Below, in pieces: positions 25,718 through 32,569 of a stretch of DNA of 64,000 bases. The translations under genes and the position numbers were made by a program. Source of the stretch: a bacterium (Candidatus Blackallbacteria) CG13_big_fil_rev_8_21_14_2_50_49_14. Lineage in GTDB: Bacteria > Cyanobacteriota > Sericytochromatia > UBA7694. The notes under the pieces are model-generated. The model saw only the letters and a program-made list of their open reading frames with translations. It ran no database searches and was not told the origin of the DNA. Location of the stretch: positions 19,546-83,545 of the forward strand of contig PFGG01000052.1 in NCBI GenBank assembly GCA_002783405.1. The letters are read 5' to 3'. The first letter of the stretch is position 1. Each line of letters opens with the position of its first letter.

Positions 25718-26070
25718 CAGTAAAAACCAAAGTTCACCCAGTTGAGCAAGCCCTTCTTGATGCTATTAAAAAGTCCAAGGCCGAAATTGAAAAAATCCAA
25801 TCAGATTTGGATAGCAACCCTGATTTAGAATTGTTTCGTCTTAAAGGAAAGCGCATAGAAATTGAGTATGGTTTAGCTCCAGCCAAAGAGCGGTTAACAC
25901 AATTGGCTGAAATCGAAGAGCAGATTACCAAACTTGAAAAAAAGTGTAAGCGCTTCAATGTTTCTGATGCTGTGGATAAACAAATAGCTTTAGAACACGA
26001 TGTCTACTTACTTGAGCGCGAGTTGACTCTCTTTCGCTTTCGGTATTCTCCAACCGATGAGGAGGATTAA
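25714..26070 (+). CDS. Unknown coiled-coil early protein
   Basis: A 118-residue, charged, mostly helical protein with heptad-like stretches (LLDAIKKSKAEIEKIQSDL and LAEIEEQITKLEKKCK). Its ATG overlaps the ATPase stop by 4 bases. Possibly an accessory factor of early replication, but nothing in the sequence shows this. Confidence 0.6.
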   Translation: MTVKTKVHPVEQALLDAIKKSKAEIEKIQSDLDSNPDLELFRLKGKRIEIEYGLAPAKERLTQLAEIEEQITKLEKKCKRFNVSDAVDKQIALEHDVYLLERELTLFRFRYSPTDEED

Positions 26071-26074
26071 GCCA

Positions 26075-26434
26075 ATGCCTCTTTCACCCAAAATCTGCCA
26101 CTGTACACAGCCGCCCCACTTCTGCTCATGCCCCACCAATTGGGCCAAGTGCTCCACTTGCGGAGCCGACATCACCTGGGTCAAAACCCGGAATGATAAA
26201 CCCATGCCCATCAATGGCCACATCCGCACAGGCTTTTTTGAGCACGGTACCCACGTTCCCCACTTCAGCACCTGCCCTGAACATGCCCAGCACCGGCGCA
26301 AGAAAACCGCTGAAGCGAATATCAGCACCATGCGCAGGGCAGCTCAAACGGTCAAACAGCCGGTCCAGCTAGATCTCTTTGCTTCTTCTGCTCTCGAAAA
26401 TATACGCGAAACTCTGAAAGGCGGCCACAAGTGA
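26075..26434 (+). CDS. Cys/His-rich probable zinc-binding protein
   Basis: A 119-residue protein. The start at 26075 (MPLSPKICHC) has GGAGGA eight bases upstream; an earlier in-frame ATG at 26057 overlaps the previous gene and lacks such spacing. Ten Cys/His pairs cluster in the first 75 residues (CHCTQPPHFCSCP, CSTCGADI, HFSTCPEHAQH), suggesting two zinc sites. The C-terminus has QLDLFASS, a motif like those that dock to DNA polymerase clamps, noted as resemblance only. Function unknown. Confidence 0.6.
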   Translation: MPLSPKICHCTQPPHFCSCPTNWAKCSTCGADITWVKTRNDKPMPINGHIRTGFFEHGTHVPHFSTCPEHAQHRRKKTAEANISTMRRAAQTVKQPVQLDLFASSALENIRETLKGGHK

Positions 26435-26652
26435 AAGACATGAGCAGAATTATCTTGGAAAAAAACCAAGCATTTGAGCGGGAATGCGCTAAAGCAGTAG
26501 TGCAAATAAATCGAATGGTAGACGAGTCAAACCAGGCGCTTGCTAAGGCTTTGCCTATTGCAATACGCGAAATAAATCGAATGATAAACGAGTCAAACCA
26601 GGCATTTGCTAAGGCTTTTAATACTAACTTGAAAGGCGGTCCCAAATCATGA
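26431..26652 (+). CDS. Small protein with duplicated 22-residue unit
   Basis: A 73-residue helical protein starting at GTG 26431 (overlap GTGA) or ATG 26440. The unit INRMVDESNQALAKA is repeated 22 residues later as INRMINESNQAFAKA, and at DNA level the 66-base repeat (about 26504 and 26570) is nearly exact over some 50 bases, so the duplication is recent. A third, diverged unit (KNQAFERECAKA) precedes them. It may form a coiled coil. Function unknown. Confidence 0.55.
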   Translation: MKDMSRIILEKNQAFERECAKAVVQINRMVDESNQALAKALPIAIREINRMINESNQAFAKAFNTNLKGGPKS

Positions 26653-26996
26653 GTACTTTAAACAAAGCTATCTTTACCCCGACTGTCATTGTTGGCATTT
26701 ACAAACATGATCAATTCGGCACCTATCATCTGCGGAATCTGCGCACAGGTCAGATGCTCAATCGGGGTTATTCAACCATCGACGAAGCCCGGTTGGTTCA
26801 GGAGCTGCTTGAAAACAATCCTGATGGCCTTTCTGAAGAGGCGCGTCAGTCATTCTCTGCGGTTTATCAGCCGGAGTCAGAGAGGGGCCTGGATGCCTTG
26901 ATTAAAGTCTTGGCCAGTGAACTTGCGGAATGGGAAAAACTCAGCAATAGCTTTACCTTTAACCTGGAGGCTGCCAATGCAAGGCTCTCAAGGTAA
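26649..26996 (+). CDS. Unknown early phage protein
   Basis: A 115-residue protein of unknown function. The first half is beta-rich (VIVGIYKHDQFGTYHLRNLR) and contains GYSTIDEARLVQELL, similar in feel to small DUF domains of phages; the rest is helical. It overlaps its neighbours at both ends (4 and 20 bases), as do most genes in this early run. Confidence 0.55.
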   Translation: MSTLNKAIFTPTVIVGIYKHDQFGTYHLRNLRTGQMLNRGYSTIDEARLVQELLENNPDGLSEEARQSFSAVYQPESERGLDALIKVLASELAEWEKLSNSFTFNLEAANARLSR

Positions 26997-27435
26997 GGAT
27001 TTCGCCCGCAAAAAAGACCTGGCTATCATCCACGCGGCCAAGAAGCGCATGGGCCTGGATGACGAATCTTACCGCGATCTGCTCGAAGGAGTGACCAGCA
27101 AAGGCGGTACCAAACAGGGGAAGCGCTCAGCCGCAGATCTGACAGCCTCTGAACGCCAAGCTGTCATTGCTGAAATGGAGCGCCTTGGTGGCCAAACAGC
27201 CCCCCGTCTCAAGGGCAAAAGAATCCAGCCCGCCGATGAACGGGCACCATTGCTATCCAAGGTCTATGCCCTGCTTTACCATCTCGATCTCTCCATCGAA
27301 TACGCCTTGGGTATTCTCAAACAGATGTTCAAAGACAAAGCCCCAGCCCGTTTGGAGTGGGCCAATTCCAGCCAGCTGCATAAACTGGTAGCGGCCTTGG
27401 AGTACCACAAGAAACGGAGCGCGGCCAAGCAATGA
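26977..27435 (+). CDS. gemA: GemA-like regulatory protein (Mu gp16 family)
   Basis: A 152-residue protein of the GemA/DUF1018 family. Recognisable parts are LAIIHAAKKRMGLDDESYRDLL with GVTSKGGTK, then the second domain ending in LHKLVAALEYHKKR. In Mu, GemA affects host gene expression and DNA relaxation after infection. The start at 26977 (MQGSQGKDF) has TGGAGG upstream; the frame is open earlier but lies inside the previous gene. Confidence 0.85.
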   Translation: MQGSQGKDFARKKDLAIIHAAKKRMGLDDESYRDLLEGVTSKGGTKQGKRSAADLTASERQAVIAEMERLGGQTAPRLKGKRIQPADERAPLLSKVYALLYHLDLSIEYALGILKQMFKDKAPARLEWANSSQLHKLVAALEYHKKRSAAKQ

Positions 27436-27614
27436 AAGGCAAGAAAAAAGATTTGTGTGAACGCTGCAGAAGATGGACTGATTGCAGTAAATCTATTTAC
27501 GGGCGCGACTTTTGCCCTGTCTGTTTTGAGTGTGAAACAGAAGAAATACGGATATTGTCTGAGGCAAAAGTACCGTTCCCTTTTGAGAAAAGGCAGGAGG
27601 AAAAAGAGGTATGA
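27432..27614 (+). CDS. Small Cys-rich protein, probable zinc ribbon
   Basis: A 60-residue protein with cysteines in LCERCRRWTDCSKS and FCPVCFECE, arranged like a small zinc ribbon. It overlaps GemA and the next gene by 4 bases each. Similar tiny zinc proteins are frequent in the semi-essential early region of Mu-like phages; function unknown. Confidence 0.55.
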   Translation: MKGKKKDLCERCRRWTDCSKSIYGRDFCPVCFECETEEIRILSEAKVPFPFEKRQEEKEV

Positions 27615-27817
27615 ACTCACCTCAATTTGAGCCAACCGCTGTGCCCAATATTTACAAGCATTTGCCGACCAATTGCTTTTGCTTTTACAGCCAGCTGACC
27701 ACGTATCTTGTGCGTGGTGTTGGGGTTTGCCTGTTCGATTCCATTGATGCTGCTCAGCAGGCAGAGAGTGCATTTCGTGAGTCACTGTCAAAGCGGGAGG
27801 CTTCATATGCGCATTAA
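27611..27817 (+). CDS. Small unknown protein
   Basis: A 68-residue protein (MNSPQFEPTAVPNIYKHLPT) of unknown function, packed between two other early genes with 4- and 11-base overlaps. GGAGG of the previous gene's end lies before its ATG (GCAGGAGG, 27594 region). No motif beyond a short hydrophobic beta stretch (YLVRGVGVCLF). Confidence 0.5.
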   Translation: MNSPQFEPTAVPNIYKHLPTNCFCFYSQLTTYLVRGVGVCLFDSIDAAQQAESAFRESLSKREASYAH

Positions 27818-28259
27818 ATGCCCAAGCTGCTTTGCTGAGTTCGATCTGCTTTCGGCCCTCGACAGTGAAGCGGGCCGCTCCCTGATGGGCCTGCTGGCCA
27901 AGCTCGAACCCTATTTGTCTCGGCCATTGGTGGCGTATCTCAGCCTGTTTCGCTCTGCTTCACGGGCACTGAGCTGGGATCGGGCACTGAAGCTCGCAGA
28001 AGAGGTTTTGGCCTTGGAGTCTGACAAAGCCCGGTTATCCACAGCTCTGGCAAAAGCTGTGGAAATCCTGCGCGACAAACAGGCTGCGGGTGGGTGGAAA
28101 CCCATGAACAATCACAACTATCTGAAGCGGGTTTTAGAGGGCGTATCTGCCCAGGCTGAAACAGTGGTTATAACCCCATTAAAACAGGATTCAAAACCCG
28201 TTTATAAAAGCAAAACTGCGGCAGCGCTCATGTCTTTGGAGGGATTGAAACGTGGCTAA
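27807..28259 (+). CDS. Unknown early protein with N-terminal CxxC
   Basis: A 150-residue protein. The ATG at 27807 has GGGAGG eight bases upstream; the longer frame lies inside the previous gene. It begins MRIKCPSCFAEFDLLSALD, a zinc-knuckle-like start, followed by helices with a basic C-terminus. Proteins with this CPSC start and a 'GGWKPMNNHNYLKRVLE' region recur before Mor in Mu-like prophages, as far as I recall; their role is not known. Confidence 0.6.
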   Translation: MRIKCPSCFAEFDLLSALDSEAGRSLMGLLAKLEPYLSRPLVAYLSLFRSASRALSWDRALKLAEEVLALESDKARLSTALAKAVEILRDKQAAGGWKPMNNHNYLKRVLEGVSAQAETVVITPLKQDSKPVYKSKTAAALMSLEGLKRG

Positions 28260-28668
28260 AATGATTCCAAACTGGCTGCGTGAAGTGGTTGCAGAAGGCC
28301 TCATGAGCTTTGTCGTTTTGGGCCTACCCAATCAACCTCCTGCAGAAACCGTGGCTTTAACAGGTGAAATGTGGATCAAAGCACTTTGGAAGCATTCCCA
28401 ATCCTGGGACGAAGAGCAAGACCGCATTCGGCTTGAGGAGGGGTTCTTGAATCTCTTGCCTATCTTGGAGCGCTGGCCTTTGCCCAAAGACCTGTTGGCG
28501 GCAATACCACTCAGACCCGAACAGGATATCTATTACCTTGAAGCACCGGCTATGACCGAAAAACAGCGGAAATTCAACTTAGAGCAGATTCAGAAAATCA
28601 AAGCCCAACTGAAGGCTCTTGAAATCAAGATGAGTATGCCTAAAAAGGAGAAGAACAAAAATGCGTGA
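28252..28668 (+). CDS. Unknown early phage protein
   Basis: A 138-residue protein starting at GTG 28252 (GGAGGG eight bases upstream) or ATG 28261. It is rich in Trp and Leu in the first 90 residues (MWIKALWKHSQSWDEE, LLPILERWPLPKDLL) and ends in a lysine-rich coil. It lies directly before Mor and overlaps it by 8 bases. Function not recognised. Confidence 0.6.
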   Translation: MAKMIPNWLREVVAEGLMSFVVLGLPNQPPAETVALTGEMWIKALWKHSQSWDEEQDRIRLEEGFLNLLPILERWPLPKDLLAAIPLRPEQDIYYLEAPAMTEKQRKFNLEQIQKIKAQLKALEIKMSMPKKEKNKNA

Positions 28669-29086
28669 TCAGCTTTCCCTGTTTCCACTTGAAGAGTATG
28701 TCAAAGAGCCTGTTTTTGAGGAACAGGCAGGAGGCATACTCGAACACAATCTGGGACCAGAGAATGCCGCTGCGGTTGTAAAGGCTTTGGGTGGGCTGTC
28801 CATCAAAATCCCCAGTCACCCCAAAGGTACAGACTATGTTTTTTTCGAGCAAAAGCTGGGGTCAGAACTGGCCCAGCTTTTGATAGATAAATTTGCGGGT
28901 GAGGAAATTTACATCAGCCGCAATCACTCTGAAGAAGTGTGGACCCAACATCAGCAAGTGATTAAAACATTTCGGGACTTTGTTGCCAAGGGCAACTCGC
29001 GCCGCCGTGCTGTTCAGCAGACGGCCCTGCAGCTCCAGCGGAGTGGACGGCATATCTACCGGATACTTGATGAATACAAGAGTTGA
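28661..29086 (+). CDS. mor: Mor-family middle/late transcription activator
   Basis: A 141-residue activator of the Mor/C family. The N-terminal dimerisation part has LGPENAAAVVKALGGLSIKI and a second EEIYISRN strand; the C-terminal helix-turn-helix is RRRAVQQTALQLQRSGRHIYRIL. In Mu, Mor switches on the middle promoter and the related C protein the late promoters; only one such gene is seen here, so it may serve both. GGAG lies upstream. A conserved motif found before three late clusters could be its target (see the three motif features). Confidence 0.82.
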   Translation: MRDQLSLFPLEEYVKEPVFEEQAGGILEHNLGPENAAAVVKALGGLSIKIPSHPKGTDYVFFEQKLGSELAQLLIDKFAGEEIYISRNHSEEVWTQHQQVIKTFRDFVAKGNSRRRAVQQTALQLQRSGRHIYRILDEYKS

Positions 29087-29087
29087 G

Positions 29088-29309
29088 TTAGTCTTGCAGA
29101 TCAAATGCTTGCTTAATTTTCTTCTTTTCTTTTTGGATTTTCATAATCTCTGATACTTGTTTACCGTCAATTTGACGAGAGTTGCCCTCTGACTTATACG
29201 CTTGTTTTGCTGCACTTTTCGCTTCAGTTTCCTTGTCGCTTAGAGTGTTGTAGCGTTGCTGGGCAACTGGTAACAGTTCTTTGTTTAGTTCAGCATCAAC
29301 GATTTTCAT
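29088..29309 (-). CDS. Small unknown leftward (moron) protein
   Basis: A 73-residue, lysine-rich helical protein starting at ATG 29309 with AAAGGTG upstream. It is the second gene of a leftward pair inserted between Mor and the lysis genes, and its start overlaps the end of the first by 14 bases. AT content and direction differ from the surrounding phage genes, as expected for cargo. Function unknown. Confidence 0.55.
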   Translation of the reverse strand: MKIVDAELNKELLPVAQQRYNTLSDKETEAKSAAKQAYKSEGNSRQIDGKQVSEIMKIQKEKKKIKQAFDLQD

Positions 29310-29640
29310 AAGGCACACCTTTATCGGCGTTCAAGAACATGGTGCGCATTTTTGCTTCTAATTGGCGAGCATCTTCTGAATTGCTATTGAAAATATAAGG
29401 CTTGCTCCCAAAAAAAGGGCATCTGAGGGTAATGGTTCCAGATACCAGATGCAATGATAGATCGGCATTATATTGTTGGTTTTCAACAGTTATTTTGACC
29501 CCTCTGCGCTGGTAAATAGCCATTAGTGGGTTTATCCCATTGAGAGGCTTAAGCCCTTCCCTTGAAGAAGAGAAATCCATAGGGGTTTCAATCGTTAATA
29601 AATTTGTTGTATTTAATGCATTTACAGCCAATAGAGTCAT
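29296..29640 (-). CDS. Unknown leftward (moron) protein
   Basis: A 114-residue protein from ATG 29640 (MTLLAVNALNTTN), with AGAGGTT upstream; the frame stays open further up but that part is antisense to the endolysin gene. Predicted beta strands (GVKITVENQQYNADLSLHLV) and a C-terminal helix. Not recognised. First gene of a two-gene leftward unit. Its promoter must lie in 29641-29760, which it shares back to back with the late lysis promoter. Confidence 0.55.
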   Translation of the reverse strand: MTLLAVNALNTTNLLTIETPMDFSSSREGLKPLNGINPLMAIYQRRGVKITVENQQYNADLSLHLVSGTITLRCPFFGSKPYIFNSNSEDARQLEAKMRTMFLNADKGVPYENR

Positions 29641-29705
29641 AAATAACCTCTTGTTTTTAGGGTCTGCTCTGATCTTATCACAGCAAGAGTTAGTTGTTTG
29701 ACCAA

Positions 29706-29718
29706 TGTCACCACGACA
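29706..29718 (+). promoter_or_regulatory. Late-cluster motif TGTCACCACGACA before the lysis genes
   Basis: TGTCACCACGACA has a TGTC/GACA dyad around five bases. It lies 49 bases before the endolysin start; TACAAT follows 27 bases later at 29746-29751 and could be the -10. The 12-base core recurs at 38078 and 49279, each time just before a late gene cluster. Confidence 0.55.
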
Positions 29719-29766
29719 CATCGCCTTATTTTTCGGCATTATTTCTACAATGCGAGGTAATTGCCC

Positions 29767-30219
29767 ATGTCTCAACTGACCCACAACTTTACTCTGTCCG
29801 AACTCACCGTCTCTCAAACTGCTGCCCGTCGTGGCCTGAATAACACCCCTGGACCTATTCAAACGGCCAATCTCAAACTCTTGTGCGTGCAGGCTTTGCA
29901 GCCCCTGCGCGATAAGCTCAATAAGCCCATTATTGTCACCAGTGGATACCGCTCGCCTGTGGTCAATCGTGCAATTGGTGGTGCTACCAACTCGGCACAC
30001 ATGTCCGGCTTAGCTGCCGACATCTATGTGCCAGGTATGTCATCCGCTGAACTCATGAAACGGATTCACACCATGGGCCTGCCCGTTGATCAGGTGATTG
30101 ATGAATTTGGCTCCTGGGTCCATGTAGCTGTGCCCGCCAAAGGTCAGCCCGCTCGCCGTGAATATTTGATTGCCCGTTACCAAAATGGTGGGGCTGTCTA
30201 CAGTGTGGCCAAGTTCTGA
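29767..30219 (+). CDS. Endolysin, M15A-type D-Ala peptidase
   Basis: A 150-residue zinc peptidase predicted to cleave the murein peptide. The metal site is visible: His78 and Asp85 in NSAHMSGLAADIYV and His119 in SWVHVAV, with TSGYRSPVVNRAIGG before them, as in peptidase_M15_3 phage enzymes. GAGGT stands nine bases before ATG 29767; an upstream in-frame TTG is rejected. No signal peptide, so it needs the holin candidate downstream to reach the wall. First gene of the lysis cluster. Confidence 0.88.
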   Translation: MSQLTHNFTLSELTVSQTAARRGLNNTPGPIQTANLKLLCVQALQPLRDKLNKPIIVTSGYRSPVVNRAIGGATNSAHMSGLAADIYVPGMSSAELMKRIHTMGLPVDQVIDEFGSWVHVAVPAKGQPARREYLIARYQNGGAVYSVAKF

Positions 30220-30383
30220 TGAGGTGCAAATTTCACCTTGGAAAGCAGGGCTATCATTTCTATTTCGGGAGCTATACAAGTTCTCCTTACTATTCTCTTC
30301 AATTGGCTGAAGAAGCCTTTGAAATCTGGGCAAACCCCAGCAACCCTGAATACCAAAAAGCCCTGGAGGAAGCGCAAAAATGA
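30219..30383 (+). CDS. Small unknown protein in the lysis cluster (54 residues)
   Basis: The frame from ATG 30219 is stitched to both neighbours: TGATG with the endolysin stop and ATGA with the next start. It encodes 54 residues, starting MRCKFHLGKQGYHFYFGSY, ending in an acidic helix (EYQKALEEAQK). No membrane segment. The position suggests a lysis accessory role, which is inference only. Confidence 0.55.
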   Translation: MRCKFHLGKQGYHFYFGSYTSSPYYSLQLAEEAFEIWANPSNPEYQKALEEAQK

Positions 30384-30601
30384 AGCCGTGGTACAAATCC
30401 AAAACCATCTTGGTCAATGCTGTGGCAGCTGCCCTGACCGCCCTCGAAGCCAGTACCGGAATGCTCAAACCCATTCTGGGAGACAGCTTCTATCTCATTG
30501 TTGCCGTGGGCCTCCCGGTGGTGAATGCCATGTTGCGCACCGTGACCACACAGCCCCTCGGAAAGCCTGAAGCTCCAGACGAGCACGGGGGGCTGCTGTG
30601 A
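30380..30601 (+). CDS. Putative holin
   Basis: A 73-residue protein with two hydrophobic segments (TILVNAVAAALTALEA and FYLIVAVGLPVVNAML), a short basic start (MKPWYKSK) and a polar tail. Its size, topology and place directly after the endolysin fit a class II holin. Related small 'MKPWYKSKTI' proteins sit in lysis cassettes of other phages by memory. Pore activity is inferred from context. Confidence 0.65.
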   Translation: MKPWYKSKTILVNAVAAALTALEASTGMLKPILGDSFYLIVAVGLPVVNAMLRTVTTQPLGKPEAPDEHGGLL

Positions 30602-30921
30602 CAGATATGACGCTCAATCTGGCATGGGGTCAGATTACTTGGGTTATGGGCATTGTCTTTGCTTGGTCTGCTTTCCTGATTGGAATTATTACCGGGCTAG
30701 TAGCAAAGATTGTCTCCAATTTTGAAAAAAAAATCACGGATGACAATGTCCAGCTCAAAGCCAGAGTAGAGCTTGTGGACCTTGAGTACAGAAAGCTCTT
30801 GGTCGAATTGCCGATCCAGTACCAACGCCGAGAAGATACGATTCGCGACCAAACCGTTATCAACGGCAAGCTGGACAAACTGTATGAACTCATTTTGGAG
30901 ACAAAGACCGATGCCCGATAA
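30598..30921 (+). CDS. Membrane-anchored coiled-coil protein, possible inner spanin
   Basis: A 107-residue protein starting at GTG 30598 (overlap GTGA). One N-terminal transmembrane segment (ITWVMGIVFAWSAFLIGIIT) is followed by a long helical, charged stretch to the end. This is the architecture of an inner-membrane spanin or of small DUF2730-like Mu-phage proteins found here. No overlapping lipoprotein (outer spanin) frame was noticed, so the spanin role is uncertain. Confidence 0.55.
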   Translation: MTDMTLNLAWGQITWVMGIVFAWSAFLIGIITGLVAKIVSNFEKKITDDNVQLKARVELVDLEYRKLLVELPIQYQRREDTIRDQTVINGKLDKLYELILETKTDAR

Positions 30922-31219
30922 CTTAGATATCCACCGTGCAGAACGGGAGTTTCTTCGCTGGATTATCATCACAGCCCTGTGGCACGCCCGCCCCTATGGC
31001 TGTCATGAACGGATCATTCTTCGTGCGGCTCAGGATATGCCGTTGCAAATCACCACTGACCAATTGCGCCAAGAAATGGATTATGTCGAAGAAAGCGGCT
31101 TTTGCAAAATAGACAAAAGTGGGGAGCTTTGGCACGCTAAAATCACCCCCAAAGGCACAGATCTTGTAGATTACCGGGAAGATTGCCCCAAGGGCATTGC
31201 CCGCCCACCTAAGTGGTAA
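30911..31219 (+). CDS. Winged-helix-like phage protein (before terminase)
   Basis: A 102-residue protein starting at ATG 30911, with GGAG upstream. The order of helices and the strand at SGELWHAKITPKGTDLVDY look like a winged helix-turn-helix. Similar proteins (Mu gp26 position) precede the small terminase in Mu-like phages. It overlaps the previous gene by 11 bases. Role unknown. Confidence 0.6.
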   Translation: MPDNLDIHRAEREFLRWIIITALWHARPYGCHERIILRAAQDMPLQITTDQLRQEMDYVEESGFCKIDKSGELWHAKITPKGTDLVDYREDCPKGIARPPKW

Positions 31220-31224
31220 ACCCC

Positions 31225-31764
31225 ATGTCAAAACCCTCCAAAGTTGAACTGATGCCAACCGAAGTGCGCGACTGGCTGGATAAAGCCCTGATTGACCGCT
31301 CGTTTTCTGGCTACAAGGAACTCGAAGCCCTGATGAAAGAAAGAGGGTTTGACATCAGTCACGCCGCCATCCATCGCCACGGCCAAAAACTTGAGCGTCG
31401 ATTGCAGGCTATCAAAACCAGCACCGAAGCGGCCAAGCTGATTGCCGAGGCAGCTCCCGATCAGGCTGACCACCGCAGCGCCGCCACCACGGCCCTGATT
31501 CAAACATCTCTCTTTGACGCCCTGGTGGATGTGCAAGAGGCAGAAGAAACCCTCGATCCAGTCAAGAAGGTCAAGCTTTTGGCTGGGGCTGCAGCCGCCT
31601 TTTCCATGCTCGCAAAATCCAGCCTGGCACAAAAGCAGTGGGAGGAAAAAGTCAGGATAAAGCTGGATGCCCTGGAAAAAGCTGCTCAACAGGAAACGGG
31701 CGAGAAAAAGACCGTCACGCTTGAAATCCTGAATATGATTCGCAAAGAAGTCTACGGTGTTTGA
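31225..31764 (+). CDS. Small terminase subunit-like protein (DUF3486, Mu gp27)
   Basis: A 179-residue, mostly helical protein. The start MSKPSKVELMPTEVRDWLDK and the segment GFDISHAAIHRHGQKLERRL are typical of the DUF3486 family, placed before the large terminase in Mu-like phages and thought to recognise the phage DNA for packaging. ATG 31225 is used in place of the in-frame GTG at 31213, which overlaps the previous stop. A methyltransferase gene separates it from the large subunit. Confidence 0.82.
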   Translation: MSKPSKVELMPTEVRDWLDKALIDRSFSGYKELEALMKERGFDISHAAIHRHGQKLERRLQAIKTSTEAAKLIAEAAPDQADHRSAATTALIQTSLFDALVDVQEAEETLDPVKKVKLLAGAAAAFSMLAKSSLAQKQWEEKVRIKLDALEKAAQQETGEKKTVTLEILNMIRKEVYGV

Positions 31765-31775
31765 AGGAGTACCCC

Positions 31776-32561
31776 ATGTCTGATCTCTGCCCCATTTGTC
31801 CCTATCTCAGGAGCGCGTTTACTCTCGAAACGGGCCTTGGCTGGAGTGCCTATCACGGCAACTCTATCGAAGTGCTGAAGTCCCTGCCAGAAGGCTCTGT
31901 CGATGCCTTGATCTCTGACCCGCCTTACGGAACTGGTGCCAATACTCTGATGGGCCGTCTGAAGCCTTCTTCGGAAAAATACCGCAGCACAGGGGCCGCC
32001 CCTCTGCCAGATATTGACGGGGACTCGCTCATGCCTGAAGCCTGGCAGGATATGATGGGTCAGATATTGCGCAGATCCTACCGGGTTCTCAAACCAGGAG
32101 CAACAGTGCTGCTGTTTTGCGATTGGCGTAGCCTGCCCAGTCTAATCAACGTGGTCAGCTATTCAGGTTTTGCCCTGCAGGCGGTCCCAGTCTGGGACAA
32201 AGGCCGGGGCTCACGCCCGCGCAAGAATGGTTTTCGCTCTCAATCCGAGCTGATTCTCTGGGCCAAAAAGCCAGGTGTTTTAGATGGCCCTGAACCCCCG
32301 GTCTATCTGGATGGGGTGCTGAAGCATTCCACTTTGAGCAATCACAAGCAGCACTTGACCCAAAAGCCGCTCCCATTGATGAAAGAACTGGTGCGCGTTG
32401 TGCCCAAGAAGGGGCTGGTTTTAGACCCCTTTCAAGGCAGTGGCACCACTGGCGTTGCTGCACTGGAGCAGGGGCTGACGTATATCGGGATTGAATCAGT
32501 GCCCGAATACCACAAGATTGCCTGTGAAAGACTGGCTGCATCCCAAGCCCGCGCCGCTTGA
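31776..32561 (+). CDS. DNA methyltransferase (adenine-N6/cytosine-N4 type)
   Basis: A 261-residue methyltransferase. The catalytic motif IV is DPPYGTG (near residue 47), and the S-adenosylmethionine motif I follows at the end (LVLDPFQGSGTTGVAALEQG), a beta-class order. QSELILWAKK and HLTQKPLPLMKELV are also family-typical. It has no restriction partner, so it probably protects phage DNA from host restriction or marks it. AAGGAG lies seven bases before ATG 31776. Its place between small and large terminase subunits is unusual. Confidence 0.9.
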   Translation: MSDLCPICPYLRSAFTLETGLGWSAYHGNSIEVLKSLPEGSVDALISDPPYGTGANTLMGRLKPSSEKYRSTGAAPLPDIDGDSLMPEAWQDMMGQILRRSYRVLKPGATVLLFCDWRSLPSLINVVSYSGFALQAVPVWDKGRGSRPRKNGFRSQSELILWAKKPGVLDGPEPPVYLDGVLKHSTLSNHKQHLTQKPLPLMKELVRVVPKKGLVLDPFQGSGTTGVAALEQGLTYIGIESVPEYHKIACERLAASQARAA

Positions 32562-32569
32562 GGTAAATT

